From Betaproteobacteria bacterium SCN2 (lineage in GTDB: Bacteria > Pseudomonadota > Gammaproteobacteria > Burkholderiales > Thiobacillaceae): a stretch of 48,245 nt of DNA. Positions 35,189-44,858 of this stretch are shown piece by piece. Both the position numbers and the translations under genes were made by a program. Under the pieces are notes generated by a model. That model was not told the DNA's origin. It worked only from the letters and a program-made list of their open reading frames with translations, and searched no databases. Position 1 is the stretch's first letter, and each line of letters starts with the position of its first letter. The DNA is taken from NCBI GenBank assembly GCA_008923285.1, contig WBSG01000016.1, forward strand, positions 1 to 48,245. The letters run 5' to 3'.

Positions 35189-36318
35189 CAGCGCGCAAAC
35201 TTACCGTGGTACAGGTCCTCCCCGCCTTGCAGTCGGGCGGCGTCGAGCGCGGCACCCTGGAAGTCGGCAGGCACCTGGTCGAACACGGCCACCGCTCCAT
35301 CGTCATCTCTGCCGGCGGGCGACTGGTCGACCAACTGCTGAGCGAAGGCAGCGAACATGTCAGCTGGGACATCGGCAAAAAAAATCCGTGGACCCTGCGC
35401 CTGATTCCCGTCTTGCAGCGCTTCCTGGCCCAGAACAGGGCCGACATCCTGCATGCCCGCTCGCGCATGCCGGCCTGGATCTGTTACCTCGCCTGGAAAG
35501 GCATGAACCCGAAGACCCGGCCGCGCTTCATCACCACGGTGCATGGCCTTTATTCGGTCAACGCCTACAGTGCGGTAATGGTCAAGGGCGAGAAGGTCAT
35601 CGCCGTGTCCGAGGCGGCGCAGGACTACATCGTGCGCAGCTATCCGAAAATCGAGCGCGAACGCATCGAACTGATCCCGCGCGGCGTCGAGCCGGCCGAG
35701 TTTCCCTATGGCTTCAAGCCGACGACGGAATGGCTGGGCGCCTGGCAGGCGGAGCACCCGCAACTGGCGGGCAGGAAAATCCTCTGCCTGCCCGCCCGCA
35801 TCACCCGCCTCAAGGGCCATCACGAGTTCATCGAACTGGTCGCGCAATTGCGCGCACAAGGCATGGACGTGCACGGCCTCATCGTCGGCGGCGAGGACCC
35901 CAACCGCCTGGGCTATGCCGCCGAGGTCCGCCAGGCCGTGCACGACCGCGGGCTCGACGACGCCATCAGCTTCACCGGCGCGCGACATGACATCCGCGAG
36001 ATCTATGCCATTTCCGACATCGTGTTCTCGCTCTCGACCAAGCCCGAATCCTTCGGCCGCACGGTGCTCGAAGCCCTGTGCATGGGCGTGCCAGTGGTGG
36101 CCTACGATCACGGCGGCGTGAGCGAAATCCTGCGCACGCTCTATCCGGCCGGCCGGGTCGAACCCGAAAACATGGGGCAACTGGTCGCCACGACAGCGAA
36201 ACTGCTGGAAACGCCCGACCGCGTGAATCCGGACAACCCCTATACCCTCAGAAACATGCTCGACCGCACGCTCGCAGTCTACGAACGAGCCGCCGCATCG
36301 CTTAAACTAGCGGGTTGA
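35185..36318 (+). CDS. Glycosyltransferase, family 4 (GT-B)
   Basis: 377 residues. QVLPALQSGGVERGTLE is the acceptor-side start of GT4 proteins; PARITRLKGH and PESFGRTVLEALCMGVPVV are the nucleotide-sugar binding and E-x7-E regions. It transfers a sugar in glycan assembly, probably from the cytoplasmic face. It begins 4 bases inside the ELM1-like gene end. Confidence 0.92.
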   Translation: MTARKLTVVQVLPALQSGGVERGTLEVGRHLVEHGHRSIVISAGGRLVDQLLSEGSEHVSWDIGKKNPWTLRLIPVLQRFLAQNRADILHARSRMPAWICYLAWKGMNPKTRPRFITTVHGLYSVNAYSAVMVKGEKVIAVSEAAQDYIVRSYPKIERERIELIPRGVEPAEFPYGFKPTTEWLGAWQAEHPQLAGRKILCLPARITRLKGHHEFIELVAQLRAQGMDVHGLIVGGEDPNRLGYAAEVRQAVHDRGLDDAISFTGARHDIREIYAISDIVFSLSTKPESFGRTVLEALCMGVPVVAYDHGGVSEILRTLYPAGRVEPENMGQLVATTAKLLETPDRVNPDNPYTLRNMLDRTLAVYERAAASLKLAG

Positions 36319-36338
36319 AAAGCCATCCAGACAAAAAA

Positions 36339-37622
<1,284 letters not shown>

Positions 37623-37654
37623 CCGGGCCATCGGACAGGCAGACACCGAGCACA

Positions 37655-38743
37655 GTGGGCGGCGGCATTTCCTCCCTGCACATCATCGGCGGCAGAAAGC
37701 TCGGCGGCGCCGAGCGGTTTTTCGTGCGGCTGGTGAATGCCCTGGCCAGACAGGGCGAGCCCGTGGAAGTAGTCACCGTGCCCGGCGGCGAGATCGATGC
37801 CGCAGTCGACCCGCAGATTCCGCGCCACCACGCCCCGCTGGCCGGGGTCTTCGATGTCTGGTCGCGTCTGCGCATCCGCCAGATGGTGAAAAAGCATTCG
37901 CCCGCCATCGTGCAAACCTATATGGGCCGCGCCACCCGCCTCACGCACCTGCCGGAAAGCTGTCCGAGCGTGCATGTGGCGCGCCTGGGCGGCTACTACG
38001 ACCTCAAGGGCTACCGCCACGCCGGTGCCTGGATCGGCAACACGCGCGGCATCTGCGATTACCTGATCCGCGAAGGCCTGCCCGCCGAACGCGTGTTCCA
38101 CATCGGCAACTTCGTCGATGCCGCACCCCGGCATGATCCCGGCACGCTGCTTGAACTGCGCAGAAAGTGGCTGATCCCCGAGGACGCCATCGTCTTCCTG
38201 GGCCTCGGGCGGCTGCATCCGAACAAGGGTTTTTCCGACCTGCTGCAGGCTTTCTCGCGCCTGCCGGCAGCACTGCACGAGCGGCCCCTTCACCTCGCCA
38301 TGGTCGGTGACGGCCCCTTGCGGTCCGCGCTCAAGGACGAGGCTGCACAGCTCGGCATCGGCAGCCGGGTCACCTGGGCGGGATGGCAATACGAGCCCTC
38401 GCCCTGGTACCAGCTTACCGATGTCTTCGTCTGCAGTTCGCGCCACGAACCGCTGGGCAATGTGATTCTGGAAGCCTGGGCCAATTCGACGCCCCTCGTC
38501 TCCACCGCCGCCGAGGGTCCGGTGGAGTTGATCACCCCCGGCCAGGATGCCCTGCTCGCGCCGGCGGCCGACCCGGCGCGTCTGGCCGACAGCATGCTGC
38601 AGATGCTCGCGCTCGACGCAGCCGCACGCGAGAGCATGGTCGAAGCCGGCCTGTCCAGGCTGTCGGCGAACTACAGCGAAGCGGCCATCGTCGCAGCCTA
38701 CGTCGAGCTTTACCGCAAACTCGGCGCCACCCGCCACGACTGA
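37655..38743 (+). CDS. Glycosyltransferase, family 4
   Basis: 362 residues from GTG 37655. LHIIGGRKLGGAERFFVRLV opens the N-terminal domain; LGLGRLHPNKGF and RHEPLGNVILEAWANSTPLV lie in the donor domain. An in-frame GTG at 37610 overlaps tviB and cannot be excluded. Its role is in the same glycan pathway as its neighbours. Confidence 0.88.
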   Translation: MGGGISSLHIIGGRKLGGAERFFVRLVNALARQGEPVEVVTVPGGEIDAAVDPQIPRHHAPLAGVFDVWSRLRIRQMVKKHSPAIVQTYMGRATRLTHLPESCPSVHVARLGGYYDLKGYRHAGAWIGNTRGICDYLIREGLPAERVFHIGNFVDAAPRHDPGTLLELRRKWLIPEDAIVFLGLGRLHPNKGFSDLLQAFSRLPAALHERPLHLAMVGDGPLRSALKDEAAQLGIGSRVTWAGWQYEPSPWYQLTDVFVCSSRHEPLGNVILEAWANSTPLVSTAAEGPVELITPGQDALLAPAADPARLADSMLQMLALDAAARESMVEAGLSRLSANYSEAAIVAAYVELYRKLGATRHD

Positions 38744-38762
38744 ACGAACCCCAGGAGTCGAC

Positions 38763-39575
38763 ATGGAAAAGCTTTCCGCCTTCGTCACCACTTTCAACAA
38801 TGACCGCACCCTCGCCGCCTGCCTGGAGAGCGTGAAATGGGCGGATGAAATCGTGGTGCTCGACTCGTTCAGCACCGACGGCACGGAAAGGATCGCGCGC
38901 GAATACGGCTGCAGGTTCAGCCAGCACAAGTTCATGGGCTACGGCCCGCAAAAGCAGATGGCGCTGGAGCAGACCTCGAACCGCTGGGTGCTGCTGCTGG
39001 ATGCCGACGAAGTGCTGTCGCCCGAGTCGCAGGCGGAAATCCAGGCATTGATGCAGAAAGGCCCGGACGCCGACGGCTACACCCTGCCGCGCCAGGAACA
39101 GCTGTTCTGGAAAATGTCCTCGCCCGGGGTGCGCATGAACCACTTCCTGCGCCTGTTCGACAAGACCAGGGGGCGTGTCAGCGACATGCCGATCCACGCC
39201 GCGCCCGAAGTCAGGGGCGAGGTCAAAAGGCTCCAGCACCCCTTCTACCATTTCGGCGAAACCAGCATCCACGTCAAGGTCGACAAGATCAACCACTACT
39301 CCACCGGCCTGGTGGCGGACAAGCAGGCCAGGGGCAAACGCGCCAATCCGTGGATCATGGTGTTCTACCCGCCGCTGTTCTTCCTGCGCAGCTACCTGTT
39401 CAAGCGCAGTTTCCTCAACGGCTGGGCAGGATTCATCGGCTCGGTGACCATGGCCTATTACGTGTTCCTGAAATACGCCAAGCTGTACGAGGCCGAGCAG
39501 TTCGCGAAACACGGGGACAGTCTGCTGCCGCAGGCCAGCACGAAGCAGCCGGTCAAAGCGGGGCGACAGGCCTGA
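38763..39575 (+). CDS. Glycosyltransferase, family 2 (WaaE/KdtX-like)
   Basis: 270 residues. The GT-A fold has FVTTFNNDRTLAACLESV at its start and the DxD-like LLLDADEVLSPE. The C-terminal PWIMVFYPPLFFLRSYLF hydrophobic region is typical of the WaaE / lipopolysaccharide core glucosyltransferase type. AGGAG precedes the ATG. The last 20 residues are low-complexity. Confidence 0.9.
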   Translation: MEKLSAFVTTFNNDRTLAACLESVKWADEIVVLDSFSTDGTERIAREYGCRFSQHKFMGYGPQKQMALEQTSNRWVLLLDADEVLSPESQAEIQALMQKGPDADGYTLPRQEQLFWKMSSPGVRMNHFLRLFDKTRGRVSDMPIHAAPEVRGEVKRLQHPFYHFGETSIHVKVDKINHYSTGLVADKQARGKRANPWIMVFYPPLFFLRSYLFKRSFLNGWAGFIGSVTMAYYVFLKYAKLYEAEQFAKHGDSLLPQASTKQPVKAGRQA

Positions 39576-39682
39576 TTCCAGGCCAGCATCAACAGCATGC
39601 CCTATCGGCGACCAGGCCCGGCCGGACTCGCCCGAATCGGCAACGCCCGAATCGTCCGCAGCGCTTATTCAAGGGAACAGCG

Positions 39683-40849
39683 ATGGATACTCTTTACGTA
39701 AAGATTCTCAGGTCGGCTGACTCACTGAGGCTCGTCACGAGCGACGACACCATCCAGATCGAGTCGGCTTCGCTGGACAGATTCAACCATGGCCGCTGCG
39801 ATTTTGCCGCCTGGCTTTTCATGCCCGTCGCAATGCGCCGAGGCATGAACATCCACGTCGAAGGCAGCGGCTCGCAAGCCACGATCGCCAACGCTCGCCG
39901 CATGTCGGAAATCTGGGAAGCATGGATGCCGGAAAAGCTGAGCGCGATCAATGTGTTATTCGATGAGGTCCGAACCCCTCAACCCAGCGCTGGCGAAGCC
40001 GGAAATGGCGATTTGTGCTTCTATTCCGGCGGCATCGACAGCACCTACAGCATCCTGAAAAGGCATCAGGAGGGGAAGCAGCAAACCCTGCTTACGGTTT
40101 TCGGCATGGATTACGAACTGGACCGGGAAGACGAGTTTGCGGATATGCTGGAAAAGACCCGGCCGTTTGCCGACCTGGCCGGAAATGAACGCCTGGTAGT
40201 CAAGACCGACGCCTATCATGCTTACCAGAAATACCGTGCAAATGTCATAAACAACGGCCACATCAGCCACATATTCGTGCTCGCCGGAATCGGCCACCTT
40301 TTTTCCGAACGCTTCGACAACCTGATCGTGGCTGCCGACGCCCGGCTGGATCAGCAATTCGTCGTCCATCCCAATGGCTCCAATGACGCCACCAACCATT
40401 TGTTCGATGACGGGGAATGCCGCTTGTCGACCGACTCGAGCGATGTCAGCAGGTCCGAGAAGCTGCCGCTATTGGCAACTTCCGATACGGCACTGAATTC
40501 GCTGACGTTTTGCGTGAACCACAGCATCAAGCCAAAGAACTGCGGTCTTTGCGGCAAGTGCATCCGGACCAAACTGTTGTTCCTGATCGCCACCGGCTCG
40601 GTTCCGGACATATTCATCGAACGCAATATTCCGGGCAACTGGCTCGAGAGTTTCAACCACAAGCGCGGCGACCAGCTGTTCCTCTCGGAAATAATCTTGC
40701 GCGCCCAGCATTCAGGCCGTATCGGCCAATTACCCGGCGGACAGGCCATCTATGAATCGCTCAAGGGGCTGCGCAAGACGCCATTGCGCAAGAGCAGTTC
40801 GCGTCTGTCGAGACAATACCGAAAGCTCAAAAAGCTGTTTCGCATATAA
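39683..40849 (+). CDS. QueC-like PP-loop ATPase with Cys4 zinc motif
   Basis: 388 residues. The PP-loop FYSGGIDSTYS (SGGIDS 115-120) identifies the adenylating N-type ATP-pyrophosphatase superfamily. The C-terminal Cys277, Cys287, Cys290 and Cys293 (NCGLCGKC) repeat the spacing of the zinc site of QueC, the 7-deazaguanine nitrile synthase. An extra N-terminal domain of about 105 residues is not in QueC, and no preQ0 pathway genes are near. AAGGGAA precedes ATG 39683. Presumably it activates a carboxylate of a sugar or peptide in this cluster; the substrate is unknown. Confidence 0.7.
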   Translation: MDTLYVKILRSADSLRLVTSDDTIQIESASLDRFNHGRCDFAAWLFMPVAMRRGMNIHVEGSGSQATIANARRMSEIWEAWMPEKLSAINVLFDEVRTPQPSAGEAGNGDLCFYSGGIDSTYSILKRHQEGKQQTLLTVFGMDYELDREDEFADMLEKTRPFADLAGNERLVVKTDAYHAYQKYRANVINNGHISHIFVLAGIGHLFSERFDNLIVAADARLDQQFVVHPNGSNDATNHLFDDGECRLSTDSSDVSRSEKLPLLATSDTALNSLTFCVNHSIKPKNCGLCGKCIRTKLLFLIATGSVPDIFIERNIPGNWLESFNHKRGDQLFLSEIILRAQHSGRIGQLPGGQAIYESLKGLRKTPLRKSSSRLSRQYRKLKKLFRI

Positions 40850-41068
40850 ACCTGTGCCGGAATGCCTTCTCAAATCAAGCAACTGGATGGCTCTGGTTTA
40901 TGGCGCGGCGCAAACCACTGCTCCGGTAGCTGGCTGGCGCATGCCGCGTTTGCAGAAAAAAAACCGGCAAGCGGCTCGGGCAAGACGACCTAAAATCAGT
41001 GCATGGGATCACATCCAGGACTTTTATGAATCGCCCCGGGCACCAGAACCTGGAGCAGGCTACTTCAC

Positions 41069-42151
41069 ATGAAAAAAGATTTCGCCATCATTTGCGCCGC
41101 CAACATCAGCAAGCGCAACAGCGGCATGTACTCGGTCGACCTGGCTGCCCAGCAATACTTCAGCGGGCTTGGCCGCTCATTCGATCTTTGCATGACCCAG
41201 GGCGACGGCGTGGTCGGCAGTCTGCGGTTTCGCAAATTGCGGACGCCAGAAGATTATCTGGACTACAAAAACATAGTTTACTGGGGCGATTTCCAGAACA
41301 ACCCGCTATGGGGCGCCAATGACTATTGCAACAAGGAAATCGCTTACGAAGGCGTAACCGATCGAGAAATCGCTTTCCAGAACTGGGCGAATCGATACCT
41401 TCTCCTGCCGCGCATGATAGGCAACGATGCCGATGTTTACGCCATCGGCGGGAGCTTCATGGGGGCGCAGGAATACCTTTCTGATCCTGCAATCAATCAG
41501 CCCTTCCTGTATTTCCTGTCATCCGCCAAGCGGATCATCGTGCGTGATTCCGCTTCCTATCGATTCCTGAGCGCACTTTCACACAACCCGGGAATCTTGC
41601 AGGGCTTCGACTGTGCCGCCTTGCTGAGAATGCCCGCCGCCCGGAAAGGCAGTTTCTTTGTTTATTCGTTCAGGAGAACAATCGGCAAGGAGGATGCGCG
41701 GCGTCTGGTCAGGGCGGTAGAAAAGGCCACCGGCTTCAAAGGCGTCGCAATCAACTGGCTGGGCAGGAAACCGCGCCTGCGCTCACCACACGGGAATTTC
41801 GTGCGCAACAGCCGGCTCATCTCGCAGGCGCAGTTCGCCCTTTCGGACATCTACCACTTTTGCATCAACAGCTTTGGCCGGGGCACGCCTGCGCTCTGCA
41901 TCGGCACGCGGGAAGGCGATTTCCGGTCAACCCTGGATGACCACAAGAAATTCGTCTTGTATGAAATGCTGGGCAGTGATTCGCTCATCTTCGATTGCCG
42001 AAGAGATGCCCTTTCGGACGAAACGATCGGCAACATCTGCCAGGCCGCTGGGCGATTCAAATCCGGTGATGCCGGCGCAAATGCACTTGAGGCGTTCCAG
42101 GTCCTGCAAGACAGATTCAGGGCGGAACTCGACGAGTGCTTCTCCCGGTGA
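41069..42151 (+). CDS. Polysaccharide pyruvyl transferase-like protein
   Basis: 360 residues. YAIGGSFMGAQ, RIIVRDSASYRFL and a C-terminal HFCINSFGRGTPALCIG resemble the CsaB/WcaK pyruvyl-transferase family, which adds ketal-linked pyruvate to glycans. The N-terminal GYxGxxNxGD pattern of typical members is altered (AANISKRNSGMYSVD), so it is divergent. GGAGCAGG lies before the ATG. 219 bases without a recognised gene precede it. Confidence 0.6.
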   Translation: MKKDFAIICAANISKRNSGMYSVDLAAQQYFSGLGRSFDLCMTQGDGVVGSLRFRKLRTPEDYLDYKNIVYWGDFQNNPLWGANDYCNKEIAYEGVTDREIAFQNWANRYLLLPRMIGNDADVYAIGGSFMGAQEYLSDPAINQPFLYFLSSAKRIIVRDSASYRFLSALSHNPGILQGFDCAALLRMPAARKGSFFVYSFRRTIGKEDARRLVRAVEKATGFKGVAINWLGRKPRLRSPHGNFVRNSRLISQAQFALSDIYHFCINSFGRGTPALCIGTREGDFRSTLDDHKKFVLYEMLGSDSLIFDCRRDALSDETIGNICQAAGRFKSGDAGANALEAFQVLQDRFRAELDECFSR

Positions 42152-42178
42152 ATGGCAGACCAGGCCTGATTGCGCCAG

Positions 42179-43165
42179 CTAGGCCACGGCCTTCATGTAG
42201 GACGCCGCTTCCTGCATGACGGCCTGTCCGGTGTCGCTGAGTTGTCCATGCTTGTTCACCACTTCCCAGCCGGCCATGAAGTTTCTGCGGTCAGCTTCGC
42301 GCGCTGCCGCTGCCTGGCTGCGCGCTGCCTCATCCAGGATGCCTGCCGCGAGCAGCCGCGACATGGCCCAGTGCATGCGCGCCGAGACGTAAGTGGCATG
42401 GTAGATGCCGTCCATCGGCCGGGGATCGGTGCGCAGCGGCGAATCGTAAAGCTCCTCGTCGGGGTTGCGGACCAGGACCTCTTCGGTGGTGTAGCCGAAG
42501 AGCAGGCTGTGGGCGCTCTCATGCGCGAGCACTTCGACCATCGCCACGTCGGTGTCATGCGAGGTGGCATTGAGGAACAGGCCGCCCCACAGCATGTAGG
42601 ACGAGCCGCCATCGAACTGCATCGTCGCCTTCTCGTCGCCGACGACGATGCAGACCTCGCTGACCAGCGAGCTGAATTCGTCGGCCAGTTCCGGAATCGC
42701 CTTTTCCAGCAGGGCATAGCCGCGCTGGAAACGCTCGCGGAAACGCTGTTCGACTTCCGCGGCAGGCGGGCAGATCGTCAGCGAGAGCGTCGGGTCGGTA
42801 TCCATGAGCGCGGCGTAGCGCTCGCCATGCCGCGCGATTTCAGGCGCGCCGAGCGCCACCACCCTGAACGTCTCGGCGATGGGCGGCTGTTCGCACAGTT
42901 GTCCGAACAGCCCGGCTGCCTCCTGCTCGCGTCGCTCCATGAGCGCCAGCGCCAGCTCGAAATACATGCCGAACACCGACGGCGGATAGCGGCGCCCCTG
43001 TCTCAGCCCGGCGATCAGTCCGGCAAGGGCCGCTTCGTCGAAATGGATGATCCCCCTGCTCTGCTCAGCGATGTGCTGCAGGCTGTCGGCCAGCGAGCGG
43101 CGGACATGCAGGTCGATCGCCCGCGCCCTGCCGCCGTTGGGAGGAAAACTGTAATCAAGGTTCAT
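42179..43165 (-). CDS. HExxH peptide-maturation-type protein (putative RiPP enzyme)
   Basis: 328 residues. HESAH (215-219) is an HExxH metal site, followed by SPLRTDPRPMDGIYHATYV (242-260), the pattern of the 'HExxH motif' RiPP-associated family (TIGR04267-like); His256 is a candidate third ligand. It has no signal peptide or membrane segment. Members of the family occur next to small precursor peptides; I recall reports that some are alpha-ketoglutarate hydroxylases rather than proteases, so the reaction here is open. It is the third gene of the minus-strand operon after two repeat peptides, beyond an intrinsic terminator. Confidence 0.75.
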   Translation of the reverse strand: MNLDYSFPPNGGRARAIDLHVRRSLADSLQHIAEQSRGIIHFDEAALAGLIAGLRQGRRYPPSVFGMYFELALALMERREQEAAGLFGQLCEQPPIAETFRVVALGAPEIARHGERYAALMDTDPTLSLTICPPAAEVEQRFRERFQRGYALLEKAIPELADEFSSLVSEVCIVVGDEKATMQFDGGSSYMLWGGLFLNATSHDTDVAMVEVLAHESAHSLLFGYTTEEVLVRNPDEELYDSPLRTDPRPMDGIYHATYVSARMHWAMSRLLAAGILDEAARSQAAAAREADRRNFMAGWEVVNKHGQLSDTGQAVMQEAASYMKAVA

Positions 43166-43179
43166 GGACAGCCACGCGC

Positions 43180-43209
43180 AAAAAACGAAAGGCAGCGCGT
43201 GCTGCCTTT
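43180..43209 (-). terminator. Intrinsic terminator between precursor peptides and HExxH gene
   Basis: On the minus strand AAAGGCAGC (43209-43201), 4-base loop, GCTGCCTTT (43196-43188), then CG and six T (43185-43180). A perfect 9-base stem. Partial read-through would give much peptide message and little enzyme message. Confidence 0.85.
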
Positions 43210-43266
43210 CAGGACCGATCTCGCGCGCCCCGTTCGTCTGTCAGGGGCACGCCGCAACCCGACCGC

Positions 43267-43542
43267 TCAAGCCTTGGACTTGAAGCCGATCTTGGAGCCG
43301 ACTTTCGCGCCGAGGCTGGCACCGATGTTCTTGATACCTGCCTTGCCGCCGACCTTGGCGCCCAGTCTGACTACTGGTGCCGTGGTCTTGCCGCCGACCT
43401 TGGCCCCCAGCTTGACCGCCGCATCGCACTGCGCCGCTGCAACCGCGCCGTCATGCGAAGATGCGTCTGCCGGCAAGGTGGCAATTTCCGGAAGGATCCT
43501 GAAGCCGTAGAGTTTCGACTGGTCGAGCCTGATTTCACGCAT
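43267..43542 (-). CDS. Repeat-containing peptide 1 (putative RiPP precursor)
   Basis: 91 residues. Residues 1-19 (MREIRLDQSKLYGFRILPE) are identical to those of peptide 2. After a divergent linker (20-43), the C-terminal half carries three copies of LGAKVG(G/S)K starting at residues 45, 60 and 77, rich in Lys and Gly and strongly cationic. One Cys (39) is in the linker. It has no signal peptide. GAGGAG lies about 10 bases before the ATG. The shared leader plus variable core is the classical layout of a precursor peptide family; an antimicrobial or DNA/RNA-binding peptide is another reading. Confidence 0.8.
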   Translation of the reverse strand: MREIRLDQSKLYGFRILPEIATLPADASSHDGAVAAAQCDAAVKLGAKVGGKTTAPVVRLGAKVGGKAGIKNIGASLGAKVGSKIGFKSKA

Positions 43543-43788
43543 GATGCTGTTTCTCCTCTGGTTCTCAGTAACGGTATGGCTGATCAGACTTGCTTGCCGC
43601 CGACCTTGGCACCCAACTTGCTGCCCAGCTTGCTGCCATGCACGGGGCCGCGACCCTTCTCGCCAACCTTGGCGCCGAGCTTCGCGGCTTGTACCACGTC
43701 GGTCCGGCCTTGCTGGCGAAGTGCATCTTCCGGGAGAATCCTGAAGCCGTAGAGTTTCGACTGGTCGAGCCTGATTTCGCGCATGATG
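43496..43788 (-). repeat. Duplicated leader-coding segment (two 51-base copies)
   Basis: Positions 43496-43546 and 43738-43788 are two direct copies of 51 bases with a single difference (A/G at 43537 versus 43779). They cover the first codons of peptide 1 and peptide 2. The near identity reaches silent positions, so it reflects recent duplication or gene conversion. Confidence 0.9.
43584..43784 (-). CDS. Repeat-containing peptide 2 (putative RiPP precursor)
   Basis: 66 residues. It shares residues 1-19 with peptide 1. The core has LGAKVGEK (36-43), LGSK (53-56) and LGAKVGGK (57-64), ending QV; it has no Cys. A GGGAGAAG ribosome site lies about 10 bases before ATG 43784. The frame is open far upstream, but the strong promoter at 43837-43864 and the leader identity fix this start. 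It is the first gene of the operon, 41 bases before peptide 1. Confidence 0.8.
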   Translation of the reverse strand: MREIRLDQSKLYGFRILPEDALRQQGRTDVVQAAKLGAKVGEKGRGPVHGSKLGSKLGAKVGGKQV

Positions 43789-43836
43789 TTGCTTCTCCCT
43801 TGGTTTACGGGTTGACCTGTTGCCTTATGAGCCCCC

Positions 43837-43864
43837 ATTATGGCGCTGATCGATCGCCTGTCAA
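43837..43864 (-). promoter_or_regulatory. Promoter of the repeat-peptide operon
   Basis: On the minus strand TTGACA (43864-43859), 16 bases, CATAAT (43842-43837). It is close to consensus, giving a leader of about 45 bases before peptide 2. The divergent ATP-grasp gene starts 38 bases beyond the -35. Confidence 0.75.
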
Positions 43865-43901
43865 CCCGCCGCCGCGCATCCCCAGGAACAAGGAACCCGT
43901 C

Positions 43902-44858
43902 TTGATCTGCATTGTGACGACCTGGTCGCACGACACCCACCGAAAACTGCTGGATTTCCCCGGACTTCCGGAAGTGCGGCTCTGGACCTACGACAGGCTG
44001 TTCCGCTCGCGCAACCTGCCCGCGGCAACCTGGATTTTCACGGACATGGACCGCCTCGGCTTCTGGGAACTGGAGCTGGCGGCGCGCGTGTACCGGTCGC
44101 TCCGCTCGCACGGCATGCGCGTCCTCAACGATCCGGCAAGGGCAGCGCACCGCTTCGACCTGCTCAGCCGCCTGCACGAGCGCGGACTCAACCGTTTCAA
44201 GGTATGGCGCGTGGGCCAGGCTGCCGCGGTGGACAGGTGGCCGGTATTCCTGCGCACCGAATCCGCGCACCGCGGACCGCTCGGCGGGCTGATCGACAGC
44301 CCCTCAGCGCTGGCACGCGAACTCGCGAACGCCGTCGATGCCGGACACCCGATGCGCGACCTGATGATCGTCGAGTACTGCGCGGAACCGGTGCGCGAAG
44401 GCCTGTTTCGCAAGCACGCCATCTTTCGCGTCGGCGACCAGATGGTCACGACGCTTGCCGTGCACGACACGAGCTGGCTCGCCAAGCGCGGGCAGCAAGG
44501 CGTGGCCGGCGAAGAGCTCTACCTCGACGAACTGGAAAAGCTCGACTGCAACCCGCATGCGGAAACACTCAGGCAGGCATTCGAAATCGCCGACATCGAA
44601 TACGGGCGCGCGGACTATGCCATCGTCGCCGGCGAACCCCAGGTATATGAAATCAACACCAATCCATCGATCGGCCGGGTGCTGTCCCATCCCGACCCTT
44701 CGCGCATCCAGTCGGCCAGGAAATGGGAACACAATTTTGTCGCGGCGCTGGCGGCAATCGACTCGCCGCCCGGCTCCCCCGTCAAGCCGGACGACCGCCT
44801 GCTTGGCAAGCAGCGCAGGCGCGATTTCTGGATGACCCGATCGAGATGGGTCATCTGA
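43902..44858 (+). CDS. ATP-grasp-like ligase of the peptide locus
   Basis: 318 residues from TTG 43902. The C-terminal ATP-grasp signature RADYAIVAGEPQVYEINTNP (Asp238, Glu250, Asn252) resembles RimK-type ligases, which join a carboxylate to an amine or hydroxyl using ATP. FLRTESAHRGPLGG near residue 117 is a candidate nucleotide loop. AAGGA lies 7 bases before the TTG; an ATG at 43827 would overlap the peptide promoter. It is divergent from the peptide operon and shares its upstream region. It may form a graspetide-like bond or add an amino acid; the cores have few acidic residues, which argues for a different chemistry. A role in the glycan pathway is the alternative. Confidence 0.7.
   Translation: MICIVTTWSHDTHRKLLDFPGLPEVRLWTYDRLFRSRNLPAATWIFTDMDRLGFWELELAARVYRSLRSHGMRVLNDPARAAHRFDLLSRLHERGLNRFKVWRVGQAAAVDRWPVFLRTESAHRGPLGGLIDSPSALARELANAVDAGHPMRDLMIVEYCAEPVREGLFRKHAIFRVGDQMVTTLAVHDTSWLAKRGQQGVAGEELYLDELEKLDCNPHAETLRQAFEIADIEYGRADYAIVAGEPQVYEINTNPSIGRVLSHPDPSRIQSARKWEHNFVAALAAIDSPPGSPVKPDDRLLGKQRRRDFWMTRSRWVI

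Noticed and set aside
43267-43784. Short repeated DNA blocks resembling a CRISPR or VNTR array
   Set aside because: The repeats (TTGCCGCCGACCTTGGC-like) encode the LGAKVGGK units of two reading frames, with irregular spacing and no constant spacers. They are explained by protein repeats.
43590-43901. Longer N-terminus of the ATP-grasp protein
   Set aside because: It would run antisense through peptide 2 and its promoter. TTG 43902 has AAGGA at ideal spacing and matches the fold start.
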